Notes: generated from the sequence alone by a model not told the origin. DNA of 64,000 nucleotides from Litorilituus lipolyticus (GCF_006439335.1 NZ_SAWY01000036.1:186356-250355); one strand, 5' to 3'. Positions 48,401 through 56,557 are shown, numbered from the stretch's first letter. Program-made: numbers and translations.

Positions 48401-48493
48401 TACAAACCATACAATAGAAATACCCTGTCGAGGTACAACCTCCGCAGAATCGAATGCTATTTTGTCAGACTGTCGAGAATTTTCGCTTGTCAT
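45440..48493 (-). CDS. letB: LetB/PqiB-type MCE protein with eight MCE domains
   Basis: LetB-type proteins form a periplasm-spanning tunnel for lipid transport between inner and outer membranes. The 1017-residue protein has one N-terminal membrane helix (about 27-47) and eight MCE repeats starting near residues 53, 168, 294, 408, 535, 643, 769 and 884, each with a Y+G...VG.V hook (for example VRYKGLVTG, IMYQGFTIG, LYRGEEIG, ISYRGVVVG). E. coli LetB (YebT) has seven. The gene's ATG overlaps the stop of the LetA-like gene (TAATG). Confidence 0.92.
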   Translation of the reverse strand: MTSENSRQSDKIAFDSAEVVPRQGISIVWFVPFIALIFGGWLAFKVISEQGTFITIEFENGSGIVPKKTEVRYKGLVTGMVTKVIPSDDLQYVIAEVEMSEKFSDYLTENTLFWLVSADISLQGVSGLDTLISGSYINILPDTGEEADSQDHFIALHEAPALDMSTPGLHLTLQTDVLGSISENSPITFKQLPIGYVTGYRYDEQAKKINVNVFIEQEHAHLVKENSLFWNTSGVQVTASLSAGLKINTDSIASIIAGGIAVDTLSYQEEGEPAINGEVFTLHPDFQSAEMGHEIELTLAWNSGIDHNAAIMYQGFTIGAIESIAKIDPVERKIIAKAKVNPRVVPYLTDNSQFYLVSSQVSLTGISNAKTFLTGAYIGIRPSLAGSPQNKFTVHNSKPPYKFNEPGLHIMLEANSRSSLQVGSNIFYKQQIVGNVQAVKTIGAEQHNIYLHIQPEFEHYVTPNSRFFNNSGIKISASLQGVEVAAESLQSILTGGISFINEENSVDSEQEKSQNGDTFPLYNDVKMAKQVTQFTLITSIENTVSTGTRLLYRGEEIGTVQSVDIKDNVKHLQLGLLPDFQHILKAESQFWLVEANLSLSGATDTQALFSGKYITFNIGEGEEQNNFALLAKPPAKHPSAKGLQLTLLTDSANVATPGSAISYRGVVVGQVDNVELNKAADNIQVNITIDDEHTDLITANTRFYNASGITLSGGLGDFVIKTESLDAILRGGISFYNPDVALNPNVEVNELDSFSLFEHYEQAQNAGLAIKIHFDDVTGLKQNTKVIYQEQEIGFIERLVFSPDTVGVEALVLLNDMGSQYAKQGANFWKVEPEIGLVGSKNVGNLLDGAFIALLPAPKSSSSIAELNFTALALPPTVTELPYGLNIKLNTHRLGSVRVGNPVLYRQVQVGKVIGIDLSENANTVNVFINIAQRYAPLVKANSQFWNTSGISIEAGIFSGINIDSESVETLIAGGIAFATPEQNDSAQQAALPQQFTLHQEVESEWLEWQADISLNP

Positions 48494-49131
48494 TATCTTC
48501 CTTCGTTTTCGATATGGCCATTTTGCTCTATTAATTTTTTATCCCATAGCAGTCTAGGATCAAAACTATTGGCGGCAATCATGGTGAATATAACTGTCAT
48601 CGTGAAATAATTTATTGCAGGGCCAGCAGCAACAGATGTTACAAATCCTAACTCTACCACAGCGACAAGTAATGCAACCACGAATACATCAAGCATAGAC
48701 CAAGGGCCTAAGAACTCTAATATATGGTAAATTTTACTGTGTTTATCAGGCTTTAAGCGAACACCTGTATGCACTTTATAAACTAACACAAAAAGGCCAA
48801 TAATTTTAATTAGCGGCACAATTATGCTGGCTGTAAAAATGATAACTGCAATAGGGTACAACCCCTGATCAACAAATTGGCCGATACCCGACAAAATAGT
48901 GGATTCATCACCAATACCTAATGAATAAATGATCATGATGGGGTAAAGGTTCGCGGGGATAAAGGCCAGCAATGCAGCGATGTTCCAAGCCAAGGTATAT
49001 TGCAAACTATTCCGGTTACGCTGATAAAACAAACCATGGCAGCGTACACATTGCATAGGCTCTGTTTGCATTGTGTTAACTTTATGGCATTTCGGGCATA
49101 AGCCTAAGCCTAGCTCTCTAGCTGTCTTCAT
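48493..49131 (-). CDS. LetA/PqiA family membrane protein (second half-size unit)
   Basis: The 212-residue protein has an N-terminal zinc ribbon (CPKCHKV and CVRCHGLF) and four membrane helices. E. coli LetA (YebS) is a single protein of two such halves; here each half is a separate gene, and this one is more like the C-terminal half. The ATG start replaces a TTG two codons upstream. It overlaps the previous gene by 14 bases and its TAA overlaps letB. Confidence 0.9.
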   Translation of the reverse strand: MKTARELGLGLCPKCHKVNTMQTEPMQCVRCHGLFYQRNRNSLQYTLAWNIAALLAFIPANLYPIMIIYSLGIGDESTILSGIGQFVDQGLYPIAVIIFTASIIVPLIKIIGLFVLVYKVHTGVRLKPDKHSKIYHILEFLGPWSMLDVFVVALLVAVVELGFVTSVAAGPAINYFTMTVIFTMIAANSFDPRLLWDKKLIEQNGHIENEGR

Positions 49132-49753
49132 CAGCAAACTCTTGTTCTAAGGTTTCCCAAATATAATCTTGGTCTAGGGTAAGTGATGCCATCGTTGTAC
49201 AAATTAGCCATAAAACTAACGAAAGTAAGCCCAAGTTGACTGATAATTCAGTATCGTCAATTAACTTATACATAGAGACGATAATACCCAACATAAAAAC
49301 ATTAAGCATGGCCCAATTATCTAAATGATGATAGGCACGAAAGAAATTGAGCATTGATGGTTTTAATCGCCGATACTTGAAGCTAATGGCTATATAAAAA
49401 GCACCGAATAAGCGTACGATGGGCACGGCAATGGCAAAAAGAAAAACGAGGGTGGCTATCATAAAAAAGCCGCGATCTATTAACACAAGAATACAATCAA
49501 GTAGCGAAGCGTTGTGATATTGCTTTGCTAAAGTAACCCCCATAATGGGTAATAAAATAGCTGGGGCAAGTAGAATAATACCGGCAATAGACCAATAATA
49601 ACTGCGATTTATTGAATCAACTTTACGCTCAACCAAAGTACTGCCACAACGCTGGCATTTAGCACTTTGACCTTGCTTTAATTGTGGCTTATCAAAGATG
49701 GCATCACACAGATGACAAGCAACGACTTGTTGAGTTTTGGGTAAATTATTCAT
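49118..49753 (-). CDS. LetA/PqiA family membrane protein (first half-size unit)
   Basis: The 211-residue protein has a zinc ribbon (CHLCDAIF, KCQRCGSTL), four membrane helices (about 51-71, 91-114, 136-153, 171-188) and a family GVTLAKQYHN and FRAYHHLDNWAMLNVFMLG segment. It is the first gene of the letA-letA-letB operon, and the two halves may form one LetA-like complex with LetB. Confidence 0.9.
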   Translation of the reverse strand: MNNLPKTQQVVACHLCDAIFDKPQLKQGQSAKCQRCGSTLVERKVDSINRSYYWSIAGIILLAPAILLPIMGVTLAKQYHNASLLDCILVLIDRGFFMIATLVFLFAIAVPIVRLFGAFYIAISFKYRRLKPSMLNFFRAYHHLDNWAMLNVFMLGIIVSMYKLIDDTELSVNLGLLSLVLWLICTTMASLTLDQDYIWETLEQEFADEDS

Positions 49754-49865
49754 TGCAAAATAACACCATGATTCATGCTTGCTAGCCTACACGCTTTATA
49801 GGTTAGCACAATAGGCAATTTGTATTAATACTGTAAGAAAAGACCCCGTTGGGCGAAAAAAGAGT

Positions 49866-49893
49866 AAAAAAAAGCAGCGATGAACGCTGCTTT
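49866..49893 (-). terminator. Intrinsic terminator behind the cytochrome c4-like gene
   Basis: On the minus strand AAAGCAGCG and CGCTGCTTT form a 9-bp stem with a 5-base loop, followed by a run of Ts. It lies 23 bases after the stop of the cytochrome gene. Confidence 0.92.
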
Positions 49894-49915
49894 TAATATT
49901 TGCTGTCAGTTGAAC

Positions 49916-50869
49916 TTATTTAAGACCTGACATGTATTGAGCTAATGCATCAATTTGTGCATCAGATAACTTGATAGCGATATTTCGCATAATTTTGCTG
50001 TTATCGTTAGCACGGCTACCGTCACGGAAGCTTGTTAATTGTTTTTTCAAGTAGTCTTTACTTTGAGCTGCAACAGCAGGGAAAGCTGCTTGTTGCATGC
50101 CTTTACCTTTTACACCATGACAAGCAATACAAGCTGTAATGCCTTTAGCAGAATCACCACCGAAGTATAACTTATGGCCTTCAGCATTAGTTTCGCCTGA
50201 ACCTGCTTTAGCTGCTTGTACAGCAAAGTATGCGCCTAAATCTCTCATGTCTTCTTCAGTTAAAGCGGCAACCATACCAGCCATTACTGGGTCAACACGT
50301 AAACCTGATTTGAAATCAGCTAATTGTTTAGTAATGTAGCTTGCGCTTTGACCAGCAATGCTAGGGTACATTGGAACAGCACTGTTACCGTCAACACCGT
50401 GACAAGCAACACACATACCTGATTTTGATTGACCTGCTTTAATGTCACCATTATAAATTGCTGCAGCTGGAGAAGAGGTTACTACTTCAGCAGTGCCTGT
50501 TGACGCGGTTGCTGTTGGAGCATCAGACGATGCTGCCGCTGCTGCAGGTGCTTCTTCGGCTGTCATTGGTAATGATGCATAATAAGCAGCTAAATCCGCC
50601 ATATCTTGCTCAGATAAGTTAGCTGCCATAGGCGCCATCATCATATCTGTACGAGCACCTGATTTAAAATCATTCAATTGCTTAATAATATAAGCATCTT
50701 TTTGACCAGCGATATTTGGGTAAATGCCCATAGCACTGATACCTGCTGCACCATGACAGGCGCCACAAGCCGCTGCTTTCGTTTTACCTGCGGCGGCATC
50801 GCCTTGTGCTGCTTGAGCAGCATTCATTAGACCGAATGCTAAAATAAGCGAAAAGATAATTTTTTTCAT
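49916..50869 (-). CDS. Triheme cytochrome c4-like protein
   Basis: The 317-residue periplasmic protein has a signal peptide (MKKIIFSLILAFGLMNAAQA) and three class-I cytochrome c domains with haem motifs CGACH (Cys35, Cys38), CVACH (Cys153, Cys156) and CIACH (Cys247, Cys250). An Ala/Ser/Thr-rich linker lies near 104-134. Cytochrome c4 normally has two haems; domain 1 and 2 with the AGQxxxYIxKQLxDFKSG motif make up c4-like units and domain 3 looks like an added copy. It probably brings electrons to the aa3 oxidase. It is divergent from engB. Confidence 0.93.
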   Translation of the reverse strand: MKKIIFSLILAFGLMNAAQAAQGDAAAGKTKAAACGACHGAAGISAMGIYPNIAGQKDAYIIKQLNDFKSGARTDMMMAPMAANLSEQDMADLAAYYASLPMTAEEAPAAAAASSDAPTATASTGTAEVVTSSPAAAIYNGDIKAGQSKSGMCVACHGVDGNSAVPMYPSIAGQSASYITKQLADFKSGLRVDPVMAGMVAALTEEDMRDLGAYFAVQAAKAGSGETNAEGHKLYFGGDSAKGITACIACHGVKGKGMQQAAFPAVAAQSKDYLKKQLTSFRDGSRANDNSKIMRNIAIKLSDAQIDALAQYMSGLK

Positions 50870-51086
50870 TGAGTTGCTCTCTGCTTGTCAATAATTACAT
50901 AGCGTGTGGACAATAATATCGCTATCTAATTAAAAAATGATAAAAAAGTAGTTCAAACCTGACGGCATTTTACACTAATCTGGTCAATGTGTAACAGTAG
51001 CAGTAAAAAAATCTGTCAAAAAAGACATAATTATTTCAATAAAAGCTGTTGTTAAAGAAAAATTAAGAAAAATGCCTTAAAAAAGT

Positions 51087-51092
51087 TATAAT
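51087..51092 (+). promoter_or_regulatory. Candidate -10 box before engB
   Basis: A perfect TATAAT lies 31 bases upstream of the engB TTG. No clear -35 hexamer is visible at the usual distance, so this is tentative. Confidence 0.4.
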
Positions 51093-51122
51093 ACGTTTTT
51101 TACTTTTATTCGAGAAAGCCCT

Positions 51123-51767
51123 TTGTCTTCTTCAGCGATTCATTTAAGCAAAGCTACATTTACCATTAGTGCCCCAGACATTCGTCGTTTGCCTGAAGAC
51201 TCAGGTATAGAAGTGGCTTTTGCCGGTCGCTCAAATGCTGGAAAATCAAGTGCGCTTAATACCCTTACTAACCAAAAAAGTTTAGCGAGAACGAGTAAAA
51301 CGCCAGGGCGTACACAATTAATTAATGTGTTTGAAATCGCTGAAAATAAACGTTTGGTTGATTTACCAGGTTACGGCTTTGCTAAAGTGCCGTTAGAAAT
51401 GAAGAAAAAATGGCAAAAAGCATTAGGCGAATATTTGGAAAAACGAGAGAGTTTAAAAGGTTTGGTAGTGTTAATGGACATAAGACATCCGTTAAAAGAC
51501 CTTGATCTAGACTTAATTGAATGGGCGGCTGAGAGTGATTTACCTGTATTATGTTTATTAACAAAAGCAGATAAGCTGTCGCAAGGTAAACGCAGCGCTG
51601 AAGTTTTAAAAATCAAGAAAACATTAGCGCAATTAAATGCCGATATTAAGGTACAAGCTTTTTCATCGCTAAAGCGTACTGGAGCAGAGCAAGCGAATAA
51701 TGTTATTTGTAATTGGTTTGCCGCGGAAGATGAAAGTGAACAAGAAGTAGAGCAAGCTCAAGAATAA
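51123..51767 (+). CDS. engB: Ribosome biogenesis GTPase EngB (YihA/YsxC)
   Basis: EngB is an essential GTPase for assembling the large ribosomal subunit. The 214-residue protein has the P-loop GRSNAGKS at 35-42, the G2/G3 region [12 protein letters not shown] then [10 protein letters not shown], and the G4 element [12 protein letters not shown] start is used because the next Met in frame lies beyond the P-loop. It is divergent from the cytochrome c4-like gene; the polA gene common in this place is not in the window. Confidence 0.95.
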   Translation: MSSSAIHLSKATFTISAPDIRRLPEDSGIEVAFAGRSNAGKSSALNTLTNQKSLARTSKTPGRTQLINVFEIAENKRLVDLPGYGFAKVPLEMKKKWQKALGEYLEKRESLKGLVVLMDIRHPLKDLDLDLIEWAAESDLPVLCLLTKADKLSQGKRSAEVLKIKKTLAQLNADIKVQAFSSLKRTGAEQANNVICNWFAAEDESEQEVEQAQE

Positions 51768-51850
51768 AGCCTTCAAATGACTCGTTAATATTTGTTTTCT
51801 TCAAACAAATTAGTCAAAAGCATTTCAAATAAATGACCCCAATACATAAG

Positions 51851-51884
51851 TTCACTTGTTAATATTGTAATATTTTCAAGTGAA
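51851..51884 (+). terminator. Possible terminator hairpin of engB
   Basis: TTCACTTG and CAAGTGAA pair perfectly, and inside them AATATT pairs with AATATT, with a TT:TT mismatch between. A T-rich stretch (TGGCTTTTCTTTC) follows on the plus strand. It lies 83 bases after the engB stop. Confidence 0.45.
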
Positions 51885-51902
51885 TGGCTTTTCTTTCAGG
51901 CA

Positions 51903-51945
51903 TAAAAAAGCCGATAACATTATCTTATAAAAGAAGGATATCGGC
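51903..51945 (-). terminator. Orphan minus-strand terminator-like hairpin
   Basis: On the minus strand GCCGATA pairs with TATCGGC, with an inner stem TCTTTTATAAGA, followed by six Ts. The nearest minus-strand gene ends about 350 bases upstream, so it could end that gene's long tail or an unannotated small RNA. Confidence 0.5.
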
Positions 51946-52015
51946 GTATTAGCTATGGGGGAAGCTAGAATATAAAAAATTATTACAATAAGTGTTCGCT
52001 TAAGAACAAGGCAAT

Positions 52016-52035
52016 TATAGAGTAAGAACTCTATA
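52016..52035. repeat. 8-bp-arm inverted repeat
   Basis: TATAGAGT and ACTCTATA are perfect reverse complements around AAGA. I see no clear role; it could be a small operator or part of a transcript between the two hairpins. Confidence 0.35.
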
Positions 52036-52103
52036 GATGTAAAGTTATTTTAAAGTAGTTACTCTATTTTTGTTGATCTGAATCAAGTTGCAGTATTTGA
52101 TGC

Positions 52104-52143
52104 ATGTGTGGAGGTGACATAAATAATGAGAATGGTGTCAAAA
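52104..52143. repeat. Diverged direct repeat, left copy
   Basis: This 40-base segment (ATGTGTGGAGGTGACATAA to GGTGTCAAA) matches the copy at 55509-55551 at about 35 of 39 aligned positions, with four bases of gaps. On the minus strand both copies read a similar peptide segment (TILIIY). The two copies bracket the esterase/regulator pair. Confidence 0.6.
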
Positions 52144-52298
52144 AATAAGAGTTTGATGATTGCGCATGCCTCAGTTAGTAGCAGAATTAAGTTCATCACT
52201 GCCTTTTGTAATACTTATAATGAACGTTAACGAGGCACACTAAATAAATCAAACTCTTCTCTGACAAAAAAGGTTAAAAGAAAAACCTAGGCAAGTGT

Positions 52299-53306
52299 TT
52301 ATATTTCAATATTCTTTGCTGCTTTATCGTACCCCTCTTGAACCAAATAATCTTTTATTTCTTTAAGCGACTTATCACCATCAGAGTATCTTTCAGTTAA
52401 AAGTTGACTGAATTTTTTAATTTCTCTTATATTATTTTCAATTGCAAAATAGGCTATTAGTCTCACTATATCATCTTTGTTTGGAAGCACTTCAAAGCCA
52501 TATTCTTGTTTTAAGGAAGCATAGTGTTCCATCAGCTTTTCAAAGCCTGCAATTTTGGTGTTATAGCTAGGCTGCCAATTTGAAAACCTTAATTGTAAGG
52601 CATCAACTAAAGCAACTATTTTACTACTTTGGTGACTATAGTTACCGTACTTTTTGGGGCTAACCGTTAAACCTTTTTGAAGATTAAGCGTTGAAACTAT
52701 CTCATTAAAGGGCGTTTCCATGTGTTCACCTTCATCAGCAACAGATATAAACAGATCCCCTTTTAAATCAGAGGAGTTATCAGCTAATTTTGTTAAATAG
52801 CCATCTTCTAATGAAGGGCTAAATACAAAGTAATCTTGAAATAATTTATTTTTTGTTAAAAACTGCTCCATAGCAAAGCGACCAGAATTTGAATGCCCAA
52901 CTAGAATATTGTAACTAGCTATACGGTAATGTTTATCCACATATGGTATTAGCTCATCTTGTAAAAAAGCTCTAAATGTACTTCCTTTCTCTTTATTTTT
53001 TTCTGTAATCGGTTGTAGTTGCTTACCTTTACCGTGAATACCTATCACAATGAACTCAGGCACTTCTCCTGACATAACGTCTAGAATAGAAGTAACTAAT
53101 GGCATGTCCCATTGACCATGTAACACATAAATGACTGGATAATACCTATTGGGCGAAGAGAGATAGCTTTTAGGCAAGCTTATATCAAATGCTTGTTTTT
53201 TATTATAGATTGTTGATTCAAGGAACAGCGACTGTATTTTCGCATGGGTAGTTAAAGGTAATAATAAAGTAAGTAAAAAAATAAAAAGATAAATATGCTT
53301 TTTCAT
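52299..53306 (-). CDS. Exported alpha/beta esterase (PF00756-like)
   Basis: The 335-residue protein begins MKKHIYLFIFLLTLLLPLTTHA, a signal peptide, from the ATG with GGA before it; the frame is open 20 codons upstream. It has a YVLHGQWD oxyanion segment, the nucleophile elbow GHSNSG (Ser139), and a candidate His in NYSHQSSK. This is the putative-esterase (Fes/IroE-like) fold. A helical C-terminal tail (about 250-335) is added. It is divergent from the large membrane regulator gene. Confidence 0.82.
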   Translation of the reverse strand: MKKHIYLFIFLLTLLLPLTTHAKIQSLFLESTIYNKKQAFDISLPKSYLSSPNRYYPVIYVLHGQWDMPLVTSILDVMSGEVPEFIVIGIHGKGKQLQPITEKNKEKGSTFRAFLQDELIPYVDKHYRIASYNILVGHSNSGRFAMEQFLTKNKLFQDYFVFSPSLEDGYLTKLADNSSDLKGDLFISVADEGEHMETPFNEIVSTLNLQKGLTVSPKKYGNYSHQSSKIVALVDALQLRFSNWQPSYNTKIAGFEKLMEHYASLKQEYGFEVLPNKDDIVRLIAYFAIENNIREIKKFSQLLTERYSDGDKSLKEIKDYLVQEGYDKAAKNIEI

Positions 53307-53422
53307 TAAATTTTCCATGTTATAAAAAGTAAGGCCGATATTTATTCGGTTCATTAATATTAGCAAGGCAATAAGCCTTTAGTTTTCCTTTAGAAAACCT
53401 TAATCATTGATAAATAATAAAA

Positions 53423-55360
53423 ATGTCTACTAGTAAAATTGTAAAATATGCCCAATTCAGTTTTGATTTTTCAAAGTGTGAAGTTCATATAGGCTCATCT
53501 ATAACTGAATTAGAACCTAAAGTAATGAAAGTATTATCTGTTTTGTATGAATGCCAAGGTGAAGTAATTAGCCAAAAAGAGATATTTGAAAAAGTATGGC
53601 AAGGAAGAGTTTACAGTCAAAGTTTGATACAAAGGGCAATAACGTTAATTCGCAAGGCGTTAAACGAAGATGCCTCAAGTGCTAAATTTTTAATCACCTA
53701 CCCTAAACAAGGTTACTGCTTAACGCCACAGAACGTTTCCTCTAGGATAAGCCCGCCAACCGCTTCAAATATTTTTAAAGTTTTATTGGTTTTGGTGGTG
53801 GCAACAGCATTTATGTTATTTTATCAGTTTGTATCATACGAAAGTTCTTTTCAGACTTATACTTCACTATCATCAATAACAAAGCAGCACTCAAATGATT
53901 ATTCTATAAGTCAAAACTCTTCATCAGGCGAATTATTATTTATTAGGAAGGAAGCTGAAAACTATGAGTTATGGAAAAAATCACCTGACAAAGAACAAAA
54001 AATATATACCAGTAAACACAAAATATTGCATACCTTCTGGATAGGAAATTCACCTGCTTTTACTCAATACAATGAGCAAAATTCAATTTCATTTATGCAA
54101 TTAATTGGGCAAGATAAAGGTCAAATTATATTTGAAAAGAACACCGAACTTACTTCTGCTCCTATTGCTAATGAATCAACAATATATTTTGCATCTAAAA
54201 ATACTATTTACGAGTTCAACACTAAAACTAATACAAAGCGAATACTTCATATTTTTACTGACATAAAAACGATAAAGGACATTTCATTTTCTAAAGTAGT
54301 TAATAAAATAGCAATTCTTCTTGATAAAGGGCAGTTAAACCATCAAGTCGTAACTCTTCACCTTGACAACTTATCACTCAAAAAATTGTATAATAATTAT
54401 GGAGAGTACAACTCCATAGAATGGCACCCTCAAGATCCAAGTTTGTTACTAACTAAATCTAACAAGTTAATTCTGCTCAATTTCGATGGTTCAACAAGTG
54501 ACATCAATTATGCCACTGACAGAAAGTTAAGTTCAGCTATATTCGCACTCGATGGAAGAACCATTTATCTAGAGCATAATTATTTAAATGTATCTCTTGT
54601 TAAAAGTGAAGATATTGAGGGAGATGTTTTTCTATCAGATATAAGTTATTCAGGAGCAAACCTTTTTCCGAAGAATAATTTCAAAAATTCAAAGCTATTG
54701 TTTCAATCTGATCATAATGGTCTTCAAACGCTTTATTTAAAAGAAGATAAAAATGACGTTGTAATATCTCAAGCTAGAAAGGGTGAGAACATTAATGGTT
54801 ACGCTTGGTCACATGACGGTCAGAAAATAGCCTTTGCAATTAATAATGAAATAACCATAAAAGATGAGAAAGGAGAAAGTAAAAAGATAACACTTGAAAA
54901 CTCCTTGTATATAAGAGGATGGTTTCGCAATGAACCCAAATTATTAGTGAATCAACTTATTGGCGGTAAGCCTTATCCTGCAGTTTTAAACATCAAGGAT
55001 CACACCATTGAAAATTTAAGTGACTCCACTGCTAGCTGTGCAGTATTAGAAAGCAACAACAACCTTTATTTTGTGCAAAATGATCAAGTATTAATTAAAC
55101 AAACCCCTGATGGAAAAAGAAAAGTCATTCACAATTTAATTAATGATGAATACGATGACCTTTTCGTTAGTAAAAAATTTCTATATGCCAGCGTGAAAAG
55201 TAAAAATACTCATTACGTTCAAAAGTTTGATTTAAGAAATTTTGTTCTTTCACAACATGAACTGCCGAACAAAGCAATACTTGCAGGAGTTAACAAAGAT
55301 GATAACTTGTGGTCATACAGAAATATTCAATATGAATCTAGTCTGTATAAGTTATTTTAA
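53423..55360 (+). CDS. Membrane-bound winged-helix regulator with periplasmic propeller-like domain
   Basis: The 645-residue protein has an N-terminal OmpR/CadC-type winged helix (ELEPKVMKVLSVLYECQGEVIS, SLIQRAITLIRKALNED, FLITYPKQGYCL) at about 25-105. A membrane helix follows near 113-133, then an approximately 500-residue extracytoplasmic part with repeats such as NGYAWSHDGQKIAFAIN and YNSIEWHPQDPSLLLT, suggestive of a TolB-like beta-propeller. This is the CadC/ToxR plan: outer domain senses, inner domain binds DNA. It is divergent from the esterase gene, which may be its target. Confidence 0.82.
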   Translation: MSTSKIVKYAQFSFDFSKCEVHIGSSITELEPKVMKVLSVLYECQGEVISQKEIFEKVWQGRVYSQSLIQRAITLIRKALNEDASSAKFLITYPKQGYCLTPQNVSSRISPPTASNIFKVLLVLVVATAFMLFYQFVSYESSFQTYTSLSSITKQHSNDYSISQNSSSGELLFIRKEAENYELWKKSPDKEQKIYTSKHKILHTFWIGNSPAFTQYNEQNSISFMQLIGQDKGQIIFEKNTELTSAPIANESTIYFASKNTIYEFNTKTNTKRILHIFTDIKTIKDISFSKVVNKIAILLDKGQLNHQVVTLHLDNLSLKKLYNNYGEYNSIEWHPQDPSLLLTKSNKLILLNFDGSTSDINYATDRKLSSAIFALDGRTIYLEHNYLNVSLVKSEDIEGDVFLSDISYSGANLFPKNNFKNSKLLFQSDHNGLQTLYLKEDKNDVVISQARKGENINGYAWSHDGQKIAFAINNEITIKDEKGESKKITLENSLYIRGWFRNEPKLLVNQLIGGKPYPAVLNIKDHTIENLSDSTASCAVLESNNNLYFVQNDQVLIKQTPDGKRKVIHNLINDEYDDLFVSKKFLYASVKSKNTHYVQKFDLRNFVLSQHELPNKAILAGVNKDDNLWSYRNIQYESSLYKLF

Positions 55361-55508
55361 ACCGCATGATAATTATAATAATCAAGAGGCCGCTTTAGGG
55401 TATTTTCTCATTAAGTTTGACACGAAAGATCAGAAATAACTTCACTTGCCTGTCTATAGAGCTTATCAGCCCTGAACAACCATTCTTGAAACTTTCGAAG
55501 ATCCACAG

Positions 55509-55551
55509 ATGTGTGAATGAAGGTGTTATAAATAATGAGTATGGTGTTAAA
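55509..55551. repeat. Diverged direct repeat, right copy
   Basis: This 43-base segment (ATGTGTGAATGAAGGTGTTA to GGTGTTAAA) is the partner of 52104-52143, 3.4 kb away. It ends just before the EamA gene's 3' end. Confidence 0.6.
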
Positions 55552-55562
55552 CATGTGGCTAA

Positions 55563-56456
55563 TCATAGTTGTTCTTGAGGTTTGATGGTTTGCATCAATA
55601 GACATAATGAGACGAAAGCCACACCTATCCAACCAATGACTTTAAATCGTTCACCAATAATAAAAACAGCTAATAAAGTTGCAACCAATGGTTCTATTAG
55701 AGTTAATAGTGTCGCTTTACTTGCATTTATATAAATCAAGCCAAAACTAAATAGTAGGTACCCTAAAAACATTGGAATTATTGCCATATACAAAGATACC
55801 AACGCATTAGTAGAACTTGAAAATAAGTTATCACCTGTAAACCATAATGAAGGGAGTAAAAATAGTGCAGCACAACCGAACAAGCCAGACATGGACGATT
55901 TTGAATGAACGCCACTTTCAATTAAACGCTTTGCTGCCCATGAATAACCAGCATAAGTTAACCCAGCAATACAACCCAGAAGAATTCCCAAACTTTGTTG
56001 ATTAATACTGCTAGCAGTATTATTACTCTGTTCTCTGCCTAAAGTTAACAGAGCAATACCTATCGCACCAACGACAAAGCTTAAAATCCATTGAAGTGAT
56101 ATGTTTTTTTTACTAATTAGATGTTCAAGGATTGCTTCAAAAAAAGGAGCAGTAGCTATAGAGACTACAGTACCGATGGCAACTCCAGATAGGCGCATTG
56201 AGGTGTAAAATGCTAAAGGATAAATCGCGACAGACGCAGCACCTAATATTAATAGCTTAGGCTGTGCGAGTATTATCATATAATCTACAAGTAACTTTCT
56301 TCGAGCTGTGATGACAAGTAAGATTCCGCCTATCCCCATAGAAAATGCACCAATTGCCAAAGAGCTTACATTAGGTGAGTAGTTTGCTGCGGTTCCTGTT
56401 GTTCCCCACAAAATACTCGCAATAATAATAGCAATAACGCCCTTATAATTTTCCAT
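55563..56456 (-). CDS. EamA/DMT family transporter
   Basis: The 297-residue inner-membrane protein has ten hydrophobic helices and two EamA repeats; it starts MENYKGVIAIIIASILWGTT, the typical start of the family. GTVVSIATAPFFEAILE in the first half and AIIPMFLGYLLFSFGLIYI with ASKATLLTLIEPLVATLLAV in the second are typical. It exports small metabolites; the substrate is unknown. An AGGT element precedes the ATG. It lies downstream of the AraC gene on the same strand, so it may be its target. Confidence 0.88.
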   Translation of the reverse strand: MENYKGVIAIIIASILWGTTGTAANYSPNVSSLAIGAFSMGIGGILLVITARRKLLVDYMIILAQPKLLILGAASVAIYPLAFYTSMRLSGVAIGTVVSIATAPFFEAILEHLISKKNISLQWILSFVVGAIGIALLTLGREQSNNTASSINQQSLGILLGCIAGLTYAGYSWAAKRLIESGVHSKSSMSGLFGCAALFLLPSLWFTGDNLFSSSTNALVSLYMAIIPMFLGYLLFSFGLIYINASKATLLTLIEPLVATLLAVFIIGERFKVIGWIGVAFVSLCLLMQTIKPQEQL

Positions 56457-56557
56457 AATGAAACCTATAAATGATAACTTCAATACAGAAATAGTATGCT
56501 AATTATGAAAGGCGTTTTTAACAATTAAGACGCAATCGTTAACAATTCAGACTACGT

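Larger units (their letters stand above)
51768..52298. other. Hairpin-rich AT-rich gap behind engB
   Basis: These 531 bases hold no coding region I would support. They hold an inverted repeat that may terminate engB, a minus-strand terminator-like hairpin, a small inverted repeat and the first copy of a repeated segment, each listed separately. Confidence 0.6.

Noticed and set aside
50870-51122. Spot 42 (spf) RNA
   Set aside because: spf often lies near engB, but no matching sequence or structure is seen either upstream or downstream.
55411-55632. 73-codon minus-strand frame overlapping the end of the EamA gene
   Set aside because: It runs through part of the EamA coding region in another frame and contains the repeat copy at 55509-55551. 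Its segment TILIIYNTF has a parallel in the left repeat copy, so it may be a gene remnant, but there is no support for a real gene.
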